DNA of 64,000 bases, taken from contig CAJXVT010000001.1 in NCBI GenBank assembly GCA_913062575.1, positions 62,001 to 126,000 of the forward strand, in the 5' to 3' direction. Both the position numbers and the translations under genes were made by a program. The DNA comes from an uncultured Flavobacteriaceae bacterium (lineage in GTDB: Bacteria > Bacteroidota > Bacteroidia > Flavobacteriales > Flavobacteriaceae). Below are positions 27,886 to 37,621 of this stretch, piece by piece. How positions within the stretch are numbered: position 1 is the stretch's first letter; every line of letters begins with the position of its first letter. The notes under the pieces were generated by a model. That model was not told the DNA's origin, searched no databases, and saw only the letters and a list, made by a program, of their open reading frames with translations.

Positions 27886-30342
27886 TTAAAAGATGTTTTT
27901 GATATTGTTATAGTCTATGAAGTAGACAAATTTCAGTGAAAATGTATGTAAAGAAGGTTGATTAAATAATTCGTTAATGTTATTGATAAAGTTTAATGCA
28001 GATTGATCGTTGGCATTAAATATAGAGTTTCTGTAGAATGCTGTTAATTGACTTCCAGGAGCAAACTCCCAAAGATAATTTAAATCTAAATTCCAGCTAT
28101 TATAATTTACATCATGATTGCCTGTGTACCCATGATCTATTAAAGAACCATCTGTCTTTAAGCTATAAAATTGACTATTGTATTTTACCGTTTGCCAATA
28201 ATGTCTAAAGGATAATGATAAAGAGGATTTTGTACTAAAACTATATTTACTAGACAAGACATTTTCATATGAGTCAGAACCTCTTTTTCCAAAAACAATA
28301 TCATTATTGTCACCTCCAGTATATCCAACGGAGTTTTTAGTGTTACTGTATTTGATTTTATATATTAAACTCATTTTATTGCTAAAACGATACCTTGGAC
28401 CAAATTCAAAACCAAACCTTGATTCATCAGTTCCAAAAACTGTTCTAGCTCTTGCTTTTAAATCAAATGCAAATTGTTTTCTAAAGTCGGTTGAGATAAA
28501 CCCATCAAGTTCCATTTCAGAGTTTCTTTCTAGATAGCGTTGTTCAGAGATTTCTCTTCTTGGCTCGTAAAAATCTTTCTGTTTTCCAATCTTCCCTTTT
28601 GCGTTTAACCCAAATGAGAAGCGTTTTTTAGTGCCCGCAAAAAAACCTAGTCTATAATTGTTTCCTGTATAGACACCAGGTGTGTATAAAAAGCTGTTAA
28701 ATAACCTGAAGTTGACCATGAAGAAGTTGAAATTACCTACAGGTTTTAAAGTTCTATAACTTGCCATTGTGTAGATGGTCTGTTGGTTGTTCCTTCTTTG
28801 AAAACCGATATCATTATAATTAAATTTATCATCTTCCATGTTGTAACCAACTTCTCCTTGCCAGTTACCAGAAATTTTAGCAATACTAGAATCAAAAGCG
28901 TAACCAGTTTCTGTAGCGCCGTTCTCTTTTATGTTACTAGTTTTAATAAATCCATCAGCAAAATAAGTATTAGCCTTATTTGTTATGTGATAAAGTAACC
29001 CAGTTACATTTGCATCTCTAAAATCACCTTCTCTTAATACATTTGTATTAATAAAAGTTACAGAAGAATTTTTATTAAATTGTTGATCTAATACCAATAC
29101 ATTATAATTCGCTAAAGGTTCGGTGACTTTTTTATAATACTCATCAACTGTTGTGGTTCTTTGGGTTATAGTTCTTTTAATTGTTGCGCTGGTTTCATCA
29201 GTTATTGCATTAAAGAACCCTATTCCTAATCCACCTTTTGTTCTGCCAGAAATCTTTAAGGCGTTTAGCATATTTACTTTATTAGGGTTGTCAAACACTT
29301 CTTCATTTGAAGCTAAATTATCATAAGCAGTATAATATCCAACAGGTCTATTTCCAATTCTTCTAGAATAAAACATTCTTCCTTTGTTAAACAACTCTGT
29401 TCCTTCTGTAAAGAATTGTCTTTGTTCGTTAAAACGTTGTTCAAAAGGACTCAAATTTAAAGTGACATTATCAAAAGCAGTTTGCCCAAAATCTGGCACA
29501 AGTGTTAAATCCAATGTAAAATTTTCTGTAATTCCATATTTTAAATCCAGTCCTAAATTGTGATTGTTAACTGTTTCTCCATCAAAATGTGAAACTGAAG
29601 TTGAAGCATATGGATAAAAGCTTAAGCGGGTTGGTGGATTAATATTTCGAATCCCTTTAAGAATACCATCATATTGCGTACGTTTCCCTATTTTATTGTC
29701 AATATGGTTCCATGTGTATTGTGTATTCTGATTAATTATTTTTCTTAGAAATTGAATTCCCCAAGTTTGTACTTCTTGATTTGAAAAACGTAATGCAGAA
29801 TATGGAATTCTCATTTCTACAGACCAGCCGTTATCTAAAATTTGAACTGCACTTTTCCAAACGGCACTCCAACTTCTGTCGGGCCTTCTACTGTTGTCAG
29901 AAACTTTAGCATCTAATTGTGTTCCTGTAACCATTACATCGAATGAAGTTGCATTAACACCATCGTTATTAGGGTTAAGTATTAAAGAAAAATGATCAGC
30001 TTGCCCATCATTGTCTCTACTTGTAAATTCACTTGCTATTTTAGAAGGGTTTGGGTCGTACATCATTGCAGAAACATAAATTGCTTCATCGCTATATAAA
30101 ACTTTTACTTCAGTTCTATAATTAGGATCTTCTTTTTCTCCATTATTAGGTTCCAACATTATGAAATCATTGGCGATTTCTAATCCTTTCCAGGCATCAT
30201 CGGTAAGTAGACCATCAATTTTTGGAGTCTTATTAATGCTGCGTGTTGTGTTTAATGTTTTTTTAGGAATGTCTGTTTGAGAAAACAAAATAGAAGTCGT
30301 AAAAAGAGAGATGTAAAACAGTAGTTTAGAGTGTTTTATCAT
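27886..30342 (-). CDS. DUF5916-like outer-membrane protein, copy 3
   Basis: Full-length paralog: TPKIDGLLTDDAWKGLEIANDFIMLEPNNGE...NLSPFEQRFNEQRQFFTEGTELFNKGRMFYSRRIG. Ends FIDYNNIKNIF. Confidence 0.82.
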   Translation of the reverse strand: MIKHSKLLFYISLFTTSILFSQTDIPKKTLNTTRSINKTPKIDGLLTDDAWKGLEIANDFIMLEPNNGEKEDPNYRTEVKVLYSDEAIYVSAMMYDPNPSKIASEFTSRDNDGQADHFSLILNPNNDGVNATSFDVMVTGTQLDAKVSDNSRRPDRSWSAVWKSAVQILDNGWSVEMRIPYSALRFSNQEVQTWGIQFLRKIINQNTQYTWNHIDNKIGKRTQYDGILKGIRNINPPTRLSFYPYASTSVSHFDGETVNNHNLGLDLKYGITENFTLDLTLVPDFGQTAFDNVTLNLSPFEQRFNEQRQFFTEGTELFNKGRMFYSRRIGNRPVGYYTAYDNLASNEEVFDNPNKVNMLNALKISGRTKGGLGIGFFNAITDETSATIKRTITQRTTTVDEYYKKVTEPLANYNVLVLDQQFNKNSSVTFINTNVLREGDFRDANVTGLLYHITNKANTYFADGFIKTSNIKENGATETGYAFDSSIAKISGNWQGEVGYNMEDDKFNYNDIGFQRRNNQQTIYTMASYRTLKPVGNFNFFMVNFRLFNSFLYTPGVYTGNNYRLGFFAGTKKRFSFGLNAKGKIGKQKDFYEPRREISEQRYLERNSEMELDGFISTDFRKQFAFDLKARARTVFGTDESRFGFEFGPRYRFSNKMSLIYKIKYSNTKNSVGYTGGDNNDIVFGKRGSDSYENVLSSKYSFSTKSSLSLSFRHYWQTVKYNSQFYSLKTDGSLIDHGYTGNHDVNYNSWNLDLNYLWEFAPGSQLTAFYRNSIFNANDQSALNFINNINELFNQPSLHTFSLKFVYFIDYNNIKNIF

Positions 30343-30503
30343 TGTTTTATATAGTAGTTAGTTTTGTGTGCAAAAATACAGAGGGTTTGAAATAAAAAAT
30401 CATAAAATCATGTTAATTCCTGATAAAAAAATAAGAATATTTTAAGAAGTATTTTTTAGAGGTTATTTTATTAAAATTAAAGTGATATTATAAATTGAAT
30501 TTG

Positions 30504-30511
30504 TATTTTTG
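30504..30511 (+). promoter_or_regulatory. Bacteroidota -7 element (TATTTTTG) upstream of sucC
   Basis: TAnnTTTG match 24 nt before the sucC start. Confidence 0.5.
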
Positions 30512-30535
30512 TGGCGTTAAAAAACATTCTTAAAA

Positions 30536-31732
30536 ATGAATTTACACGAATATCAAGGAAAAGAAATCTTAAACAGTTTTGGCGTTAGAATTCAACGCGG
30601 AATTGTTGCAAGTAATCATAAAGCAGCAGTTGATGCAGCAAAACAATTAACAGTAGAAACTGGTACAAGCTGGTATGTTGTTAAAGCTCAGGTTCACGCT
30701 GGTGGACGTGGAAAAGGAGGAGGAGTTAAGTTGGCTAAAAACTTAGCTGAAGTTGAATCTATCTCTAATGATATCATTGGAATGATGTTGGTAACTCCAC
30801 AAACTTCTGCTGAAGGTAAAAAAGTAAACCAAGTTTTAATTTGTGAGGATGTTTATTATCCTGGAGATTCTGAGCCAGAAGAATATTACATGTCTGTTTT
30901 ATTAAACAGAAACACTGGTAAAAACATGATTATGTATTCTACTGAAGGTGGAATGGATATTGAAACTGTTGCTGAAGAAACTCCGCACTTAATTTTCACT
31001 GAAGAAATTGATCCTACAATGGGATTATTACCTTTTCAAGCACGTAAGATTGCCTTTAACTTAGGGTTGTCTGGTGTGGCTTTAAAAGAAATGACAAAAT
31101 TTGTATCTGCATTATATACTGCATACATAAAGTCAGATTCTTCAATGTTTGAAATTAATCCTGTTTTAAAAACATCAGATTCTAAAATCTTAGCTGTTGA
31201 TGCTAAAGTAACTTTAGATGAAAATGCATTATATAGACATAAAGATTATGCATTAATGCGTGATTTACGTGAAGAGAATCCTATTGAAGTAGAAGCGAAA
31301 GCTGCTGGTTTAAATTATGTTGATTTAGACGGTAATGTTGGATGTATGGTTAACGGAGCTGGATTGGCAATGGGAACTATGGATTTAATTAAACAAGCTG
31401 GAGGAGAGCCTGCAAACTTTTTAGATGTTGGTGGTACTGCAGATGCTGCACGTGTTGAAACTGCATTCGGAATTATCTTAAAAGATCCTAATGTAAAAGC
31501 AATCTTAGTAAATATTTTTGGTGGTATTGTACGTTGTGATAGAGTTGCACAAGGAGTTGTTGATGCATACAAAAGTATGGGAGACAAAATTAATGTGCCT
31601 ATTATTTGTAGATTACAAGGAACTAATGCTGTTGAAGCAAAGGAACTAATTGATAATAGCGGAATGGAAATCATTTCTGCTACAGAATTTCAAGAAGCAG
31701 CAGATAAAGTTGCAGACGTATTAGGTTTGTAA
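30536..31732 (+). CDS. sucC: Succinyl-CoA synthetase (ADP-forming) beta subunit
   Basis: MNLHEYQGKEILNSFGV, KAQVHAGGRGKGGGVKLA, GLNYVDLDGNVGCMVNGAGLAMGTMDLIK, NIFGGIVRCD. Confidence 0.96.
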   Translation: MNLHEYQGKEILNSFGVRIQRGIVASNHKAAVDAAKQLTVETGTSWYVVKAQVHAGGRGKGGGVKLAKNLAEVESISNDIIGMMLVTPQTSAEGKKVNQVLICEDVYYPGDSEPEEYYMSVLLNRNTGKNMIMYSTEGGMDIETVAEETPHLIFTEEIDPTMGLLPFQARKIAFNLGLSGVALKEMTKFVSALYTAYIKSDSSMFEINPVLKTSDSKILAVDAKVTLDENALYRHKDYALMRDLREENPIEVEAKAAGLNYVDLDGNVGCMVNGAGLAMGTMDLIKQAGGEPANFLDVGGTADAARVETAFGIILKDPNVKAILVNIFGGIVRCDRVAQGVVDAYKSMGDKINVPIICRLQGTNAVEAKELIDNSGMEIISATEFQEAADKVADVLGL

Positions 31733-31759
31733 GACATTTCTTAGAAAATATAGTTTATA

Positions 31760-31792
31760 AAAAACGCCTCACTTATGTGAGGCGTTTTTTTT
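31760..31792. terminator. Terminator after sucC
   Basis: AAAAACGCCTCAC-TTAT-GTGAGGCGTTTTTT hairpin. Confidence 0.85.
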
Positions 31793-31827
31793 GCATTATA
31801 TTGTCAAGGAATAAAAAATAACAAATC

Positions 31828-32391
31828 ATGAAAAAAATTCTCCTTATAATTTTATTCCCGCTGCACATGATGGCGCAAGAATCACCAAACTCAGTTAAAT
31901 TTTGGAATTCACTACAAAGCCATTGTGGAAAAGCTTACGAAGGAAAAATAATTGCAGGAGGAAAAGAAGGTGATGGTTTTGTTGGAGAAAAATTAGTAAT
32001 GCATGTTCGTTCTTGTAAAGAGAACACAATTAGAATCCCTTTTTTTGTTGGAGAAGATAAATCTAGAACTTGGGTTTTTACGAAGAGTAAGAATCAATTA
32101 ATTACATTAAAACATGACCATAGGCATAAAGACGGTTCTGAAGATAAAATTACTCAATATGGCGGTTCTAACCCAAATACTGGGCTGGCCAATATTCAGT
32201 TTTTTCCTGCGGATCAGCATACAGCAAGTTTACTATCTTACGCTTCCAATAATGTTTGGTGGGTAACTATTGATAAAACTACATTTACTTATAACTTACG
32301 TAGAATAGGAACTGATCGGTTTTTTTCTGTGAAATTTGATTTAACCAAAGAAATTAGTATACCAAGTGCTCCCTGGGGAAGTAAAGGTTAA
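31828..32391 (+). CDS. Secreted protein of unknown function
   Basis: Signal peptide MKKILLIILFPLHMMAQ. Intact ORF with a terminator downstream. Confidence 0.65.
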   Translation: MKKILLIILFPLHMMAQESPNSVKFWNSLQSHCGKAYEGKIIAGGKEGDGFVGEKLVMHVRSCKENTIRIPFFVGEDKSRTWVFTKSKNQLITLKHDHRHKDGSEDKITQYGGSNPNTGLANIQFFPADQHTASLLSYASNNVWWVTIDKTTFTYNLRRIGTDRFFSVKFDLTKEISIPSAPWGSKG

Positions 32392-32468
32392 TGTATTTAT
32401 AATGATAGGATGATTAATCCGCCTTTATAATATTGTCAACAAATTTATTTCTTTCCATGTACAAATTA

Positions 32469-32497
32469 AAACGTCTCACAATTGTGAGGCGTTTTTT
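32469..32497 (+). terminator. Terminator
   Basis: AACGTCTCAC-AATT-GTGAGGCGTTTTTTT. Confidence 0.7.
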
Positions 32498-32581
32498 TGT
32501 TTTGTGAGTTTTGTAATACGTTTGTTGAAAACTTAGCGTGAAAAAAACTCAGCCTTTTCTAACGAACAAAAGACTGTTTCG

Positions 32582-33805
32582 TTAAAATATTTTATAACCG
32601 AAATTAATTGAGAATGATTTGTACTCGTTCGTGTCCCAAGGGTCATTATAACCACCAACTGTATTAAATCTTCCAGACTTAAACATTTGTATGTTTAAAC
32701 TGTATTTTGAATCCCAATTGTAACCAGCTCCAACTACAAACCCTGCTGAAGAAATTATATCTAAATCTGACCTTGTGCTAGAAAGAAATTCAATTTTAGA
32801 GGTAAGGCTCAAATTAATAACATAACCAGCAGTAAGAGTAATTTTTGATTTTTTGTTTAAGAACATGTTATGCTTTATTCCCATTGGTGTCTTAATTGCG
32901 CTGTATTTAAAATTTAAAGGATGTGTAATTGGCAATGTAGGATTATTGTTGGTGAAACTATTAACTACTACATCAAAATCTTTTACAGAATAAGAATGGA
33001 AAGTTGGTTCAATAAACATGGCCCATTTTCCTTTGTTATTTGGAAGCGTATATTCAAATTCAACCCCAAATTGTGGTCTAATTTGTGAACCTAAATCATT
33101 GCTTCGCAATTCAAGACTTGAAAATTGAGCACCAACTTTTAAGTATATGTTGACGGGTTTTTTGATTGAACTGTACTCTTCATAAGCTACTGATGAAGAC
33201 TTTGTGCAAGTAGTATTGTAATTGTGAAAATAAGAAATTAGGTGTTTCTTTCTATAAACTGTTTTTTCTGTTTTTATTTTTTTACAAGGAAGATCTTTTT
33301 TTAATTGTAATTTAAATGCGTTATTTTCTGCAATAAGTCCAGAAGAAGTTAAATATTTTTTATGCTCTAGCTGGATTGGGTTTGAATTATTTATCTGGTA
33401 AAAAAAACGAAATAGCTGATTACTTTGGTACTGCCATAGAGATGCTTTTCCTGACACTAATAATTTTAAGAAGAGTGTTTCTTCTTTATAAATAGGATTT
33501 CTGTTATTCGTTAGTTTTCCTGTGCGATTACTTGAGCGGTCAATAGATAGAGTAAACCTTTTATAATGAATATTGGTGCCAATTTCGAAATTAGAAACAG
33601 TTTCAATTGTTCCGGTTTGTATTTTTGAGTTTTGAGTTAATCTATATTTAAACTCTACAGGATTGTTCTTCCAATCAATGTTTTTAATATAGCAGTTAGT
33701 TTTTGTTCCTGTATTTGTAGTAAATGATCCTTTTTCAAAAGAGATTTGTGCAAAAGAATTTAGGCATAGGAATGCCATTAAAATAAATAAAATTGTCTTT
33801 TTCAT
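32582..33805 (-). CDS. Outer-membrane beta-barrel protein of unknown function
   Basis: Signal peptide MKKTILFILMAFLCLNSFAQ. Barrel-like alternating C-terminus ending SINFGYKIF. Confidence 0.6.
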   Translation of the reverse strand: MKKTILFILMAFLCLNSFAQISFEKGSFTTNTGTKTNCYIKNIDWKNNPVEFKYRLTQNSKIQTGTIETVSNFEIGTNIHYKRFTLSIDRSSNRTGKLTNNRNPIYKEETLFLKLLVSGKASLWQYQSNQLFRFFYQINNSNPIQLEHKKYLTSSGLIAENNAFKLQLKKDLPCKKIKTEKTVYRKKHLISYFHNYNTTCTKSSSVAYEEYSSIKKPVNIYLKVGAQFSSLELRSNDLGSQIRPQFGVEFEYTLPNNKGKWAMFIEPTFHSYSVKDFDVVVNSFTNNNPTLPITHPLNFKYSAIKTPMGIKHNMFLNKKSKITLTAGYVINLSLTSKIEFLSSTRSDLDIISSAGFVVGAGYNWDSKYSLNIQMFKSGRFNTVGGYNDPWDTNEYKSFSINFGYKIF

Positions 33806-33924
33806 GAGTAGTTTTTAATTTTTTTATAAAAACTAAAGATACTTTTATTTAGTGTCCTAAAAAACTTTTCTAAATACTTTCATTTACCAACAAAATTTAA
33901 TGAAAAGAAGAGTTTTTTTTATGT

Positions 33925-34578
33925 TTAATCAATCTTATACACCCAGATAGAAGTATCAAAATCTTCTTCTAGTGTGATAAGGTAATTGTATGCTTTTGTT
34001 ATTGTTGATAATGAGTTTAGACTCACCAAGTAATTTCCATCTCTACTTCTGATTAGTGTACTTTTTCTTCCTATAGCAGTTAATTTTTTTTGACGTTCAG
34101 TTGCATTTGTTCTTAGTGCATAACTACCCGCTATGATGTGAAAAGGTTTAGATTCAACCACCTTAACCTTAGTAGCTGCTATAGTAATTTCGCTAATTTT
34201 AGTTTTAGGATAGCTTTCATTGGGCTTTATATTTCCAGCATCAACATAAGCTTTTTTTGCTTTGTTGTATTGTTTGTTCTTGAAAAAAGAATCTGCTTCT
34301 TTAATTTTGTTGCTATAATTAACATCTACTCTTTTAGAAAGAAGAACATTGATTTTTTTTATCTGTTCTGTAGGATATACTTCGTCTTTATTTAATTCTA
34401 ATGCTTTTGCATAATGTGCTTTCGCTTCTTCAAATTTTTGACCAGTAAATAAAGAATCAGCTTTTTGAATTTGAACAGTGTATGCTTTGTTGTCTGTACA
34501 AGAAGAGAATGTTATACTTAATATTAGAGTAAATACTAAAAGAAATATATAGGTTGGTTTTTTAACTAAATTTTTCAT
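33925..34578 (-). CDS. TPR-like/SPOR-like lipoprotein
   Basis: Lipobox ILSITFSSCTD. TPR-like KADSLFTGQKFEEAKAHYAKALELNKDE; C-terminal FHIIAGSYALRTNATERQKKLTAIG resembles SPOR. Confidence 0.65.
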   Translation of the reverse strand: MKNLVKKPTYIFLLVFTLILSITFSSCTDNKAYTVQIQKADSLFTGQKFEEAKAHYAKALELNKDEVYPTEQIKKINVLLSKRVDVNYSNKIKEADSFFKNKQYNKAKKAYVDAGNIKPNESYPKTKISEITIAATKVKVVESKPFHIIAGSYALRTNATERQKKLTAIGRKSTLIRSRDGNYLVSLNSLSTITKAYNYLITLEEDFDTSIWVYKID

Positions 34579-34679
34579 GGTGACTAAGTTTTAATATTAG
34601 AACGATTATTACTCTTGCAAGTACCAAAAATAATTAATTTTTATTTGATGCTACTTGATTTTTAAATTTAATGATAAAA

Positions 34680-34710
34680 AAAAGCCTCCCGATAGGAAGG
34701 CTTCTTTTGT
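34680..34710 (-). terminator. Terminator downstream of M28 peptidase
   Basis: AAGCCTCCC-GATA-GGAAGGCTT hairpin (one mismatch) with A-tract. Confidence 0.6.
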
Positions 34711-34732
34711 ATATGTAATTGCAAATGTATTA

Positions 34733-36283
34733 CTATTTAGTAGCCTTATCTACTTCAATACGGTTTTCACGATTTGCTAATTCCCATGCTGTATGGAAAA
34801 CAAGACGAGATCTATTTTCTAACAAGTCATAATTAATTTTATCTGGAGTATCTGATGCTTGGTGATAATCATCATGTGTTCCGTTAAAATAGAAAATAAC
34901 AGGAATGTTGTTTTTTGCAAAATTATAATGGTCAGAACGGTAGTAAAAACGATTTGGATCGTTCTCTTCATTAAAGGTATAATCTAATTCGATATTTGTG
35001 AATTCTTTATTTACTTGTTCAGAAACTTCATGTAATTCTGTACTTAATTTATCAGCTCCAATTAAATAGATATAATTTCTTTCTCCTTTACGTTTTGGAT
35101 CAATACGTCCAACCATATCAATGTTTAAGTTAGCTACGGTATTTGTAAGTGGAACTAAAGGCTCATAATCAGTATAGTATTGAGAACCTAATAATCCTTT
35201 TTCCTCTCCTGTTACGTGTAAGAAAATAACTGAACGTTTTGGACCATGACCTTTATCAGCAGCAGCTTTAAAAGCTTCAGCAATTTCTAATATTGCAACA
35301 GTTCCAGAACCGTCATCATCTGCACCATTAAAAATCTCCCCTTTTGCATTCACTCCCACGTGATCTAAGTGCGCAGAAATGATAATGTATTCGTCTGGCT
35401 TTTCAGACCCTTTAATGATTGCGGCAACATTTTCAGATGCATGAGGTACTTTAATACTTTTGTAGCTCATTTCTAATTTTGTAGCAACTGTAGCAGTCTT
35501 TGTAGATTTAGTAATGTTACCTACTAAAGCTTTACCCATTTTTTCGCTAATTATGAAGTGATAGATTTGAGCTTCTGCATCTTTTTTAGTTGGTAATGAT
35601 AATCTCTTACTACCTCCATTTGCTTCACTTCTTTTATAGAATCTCGAATAACGCTTAAATAAATTATCATCCATAAAGAATAAGGCTGTAGCACCATTCT
35701 TTTTAGCTGCATTTCTTTTCGCTGAAATTGCTTGACGTCCATTTGACCACTTTGAAGCTTTTTTATCTCCGGTAAGTACATTGTTACCATCTTTATCTTG
35801 TGGTTCACCAGCTCTTACAACAACAACTTTTCCTTTTACATCAAGGTTTTTGTAGTCTGAGTGTTTTTCGTCATCAATTCCAAAACCTGCATACACAATG
35901 TCTGCAGCAGAAACTGATCCTGTTGCAACAGATGTTAGTGAAATGTAATCATCAAAATAGTTAAATGATTTTCCGTTTACAGAAATAGCAACCTCTGGTG
36001 TTTTTACAATATTTAAAGGTACATTTTGAAAATAGTTCCCTTCAATAAGAGAGTTAATTCCTAAAGCTTCATACTCTTTTTTAAGATACTCGATAGCTTT
36101 TTTTTGTCCAGGTGCTCCTGTATCACGCCCTTCAAATTCATCTGAAGCGTAAATGTATAAATGTTCTTTTAGCTCCTTTTGTGTAATAGTACTTCCGTAA
36201 GAAACAATGTCTTCTTTTGTAGCTTCTTTTTTACAAGAAAGGACTACTAACATTGCGCCTAATAATAATAGTGATTTTTTCAT
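34733..36283 (-). CDS. M28 family metallopeptidase lipoprotein
   Basis: Lipobox VVLSCKKE. ISAHLDHVGV...NGADDDGSGTVAILEIAEAF, HVTGEEKGLLGSQYY, YRSDHYNFAKNNIPVIFYFNGTHDDYHQASDTPDKI. Confidence 0.9.
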   Translation of the reverse strand: MKKSLLLLGAMLVVLSCKKEATKEDIVSYGSTITQKELKEHLYIYASDEFEGRDTGAPGQKKAIEYLKKEYEALGINSLIEGNYFQNVPLNIVKTPEVAISVNGKSFNYFDDYISLTSVATGSVSAADIVYAGFGIDDEKHSDYKNLDVKGKVVVVRAGEPQDKDGNNVLTGDKKASKWSNGRQAISAKRNAAKKNGATALFFMDDNLFKRYSRFYKRSEANGGSKRLSLPTKKDAEAQIYHFIISEKMGKALVGNITKSTKTATVATKLEMSYKSIKVPHASENVAAIIKGSEKPDEYIIISAHLDHVGVNAKGEIFNGADDDGSGTVAILEIAEAFKAAADKGHGPKRSVIFLHVTGEEKGLLGSQYYTDYEPLVPLTNTVANLNIDMVGRIDPKRKGERNYIYLIGADKLSTELHEVSEQVNKEFTNIELDYTFNEENDPNRFYYRSDHYNFAKNNIPVIFYFNGTHDDYHQASDTPDKINYDLLENRSRLVFHTAWELANRENRIEVDKATK

Positions 36284-36377
36284 TTTATCTGGTTGTTATA
36301 TGTAAGTAATCTACGATATTACAAAAAAGAACTAATACATAGTTTGAAAGTGTATCTTTTAACACTTTTTAACAAAA

Positions 36378-36418
36378 TTACAAATGTCTTTTTAACACCT
36401 CAATTTCATCTCTAAACT
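36378..36418 (-). repeat. Partial duplicate of the uvrB 3' end
   Basis: TTACAAATGTCTTTTTAACACCTCAATTTCATCTCTAAACT matches 37622-37662 with one mismatch. Weaker similarity continues to about 36433. Confidence 0.95.
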
Positions 36419-36513
36419 ATGATGCTGATAAAGTTCAATAAGGATGGATATTATATACAAGGAATCTCTTGACATAATTTTGTTAAAAACACCTTACAAC
36501 TGCGAGAGGTTAT

Positions 36514-37602
36514 CTATTTGTATTCTTTTAACATATTGTTAGAATATGAAGAGATTTTAGAGTCAATATTAAAGTTTTCATTAAAAGATGTAATAGCATT
36601 TTCTGAATAAGACTCCCAATTATTCATTACTTTATTTAAGTTCTTAAGTAATGAAAATTTTATGTCATTAGAGTAAAATAAGCCATTTTTGTTATTGATT
36701 ATTTCTGTGGATCCTTCTGTTTTTGTAGCTAATACAGGGGTTCCTTCTCTAAGTGACTCAACCATAGTGTTTCCAAAAGATTCAGAAACACTTGAATTTA
36801 TTATTACTAATGAATTGGCAAACGTAACAAATAATTCTTTTTGAGGTAAAGAATTAATAAAAACAATATTATCAAAAACATTATTTTTTTTAGAATAAGA
36901 AATGATTTCTTCTTTTAAGTTTCCATTACCAATAATTTTCAGTTTTATGTCAGGAAATTCTGATAAAACATCTTTAAATTGTTTAATTAATTTTATATGT
37001 CCTTTGGATTTATGTAACCTGCCTGCTATAATTATTGATTGACTCCTATCCTTTAGGTTAATGTATTTAATATTTGAAGGACTGAAAAGGTTTGTATATA
37101 CACCTGTATTCTGATTTTTAACAAATTTTTTATTTATGCTATCTATTAATGTTCCTTTAGAATTGGTGTAAATATGTGTGTTTAGTCTATAAATTATTCG
37201 TTTTCGTGTAATTAGAAATTTATATTTTAATTTGTTGTCAGAGTCAATTTCTGTTTGTTGACTAGTTGTTCTAATCCAAATAATTCTATTTTTAACTCTA
37301 AAAAAGAATGCTATAAGAGTCATTATATTTCCAGAGCCAAACATAGACATTGTCATATATGGCTTGTATTTTTTTATTAACTTGAAGAGAAAGATAAAAT
37401 CTTTAATTTTTGTTGGTCTTTTTGAGGGCCAATTATAATAGGTTATTTTATTTCTATTGATTGGTAACAGGTGATTTGGACAATCTAAAATAAATACAAC
37501 ATTAATATTGTCTTTAGTGAATTCTTCTCCTAGCCTTTTGAATTGATAATTAATTGTTGATGTAAAACTTGAAGTCGCTATGAATATTGTTCTCTTTTTC
37601 AT
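36514..37602 (-). CDS. Glycosyltransferase family 4 (GT-B) protein
   Basis: IIIAGRLHKSKGHIKLIKQFKDVL, LKIIGNGNLKEEI, SVSESFGNTMVESLREGTPVLATKTEGSTEII. Confidence 0.88.
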   Translation of the reverse strand: MKKRTIFIATSSFTSTINYQFKRLGEEFTKDNINVVFILDCPNHLLPINRNKITYYNWPSKRPTKIKDFIFLFKLIKKYKPYMTMSMFGSGNIMTLIAFFFRVKNRIIWIRTTSQQTEIDSDNKLKYKFLITRKRIIYRLNTHIYTNSKGTLIDSINKKFVKNQNTGVYTNLFSPSNIKYINLKDRSQSIIIAGRLHKSKGHIKLIKQFKDVLSEFPDIKLKIIGNGNLKEEIISYSKKNNVFDNIVFINSLPQKELFVTFANSLVIINSSVSESFGNTMVESLREGTPVLATKTEGSTEIINNKNGLFYSNDIKFSLLKNLNKVMNNWESYSENAITSFNENFNIDSKISSYSNNMLKEYK

Positions 37603-37621
37603 TAATATATTTTTCGCTAAT

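Noticed and set aside
31315-31674. Minus-strand ORF (119 aa) inside sucC
   Set aside because: Antisense shadow ORF of a highly conserved gene.
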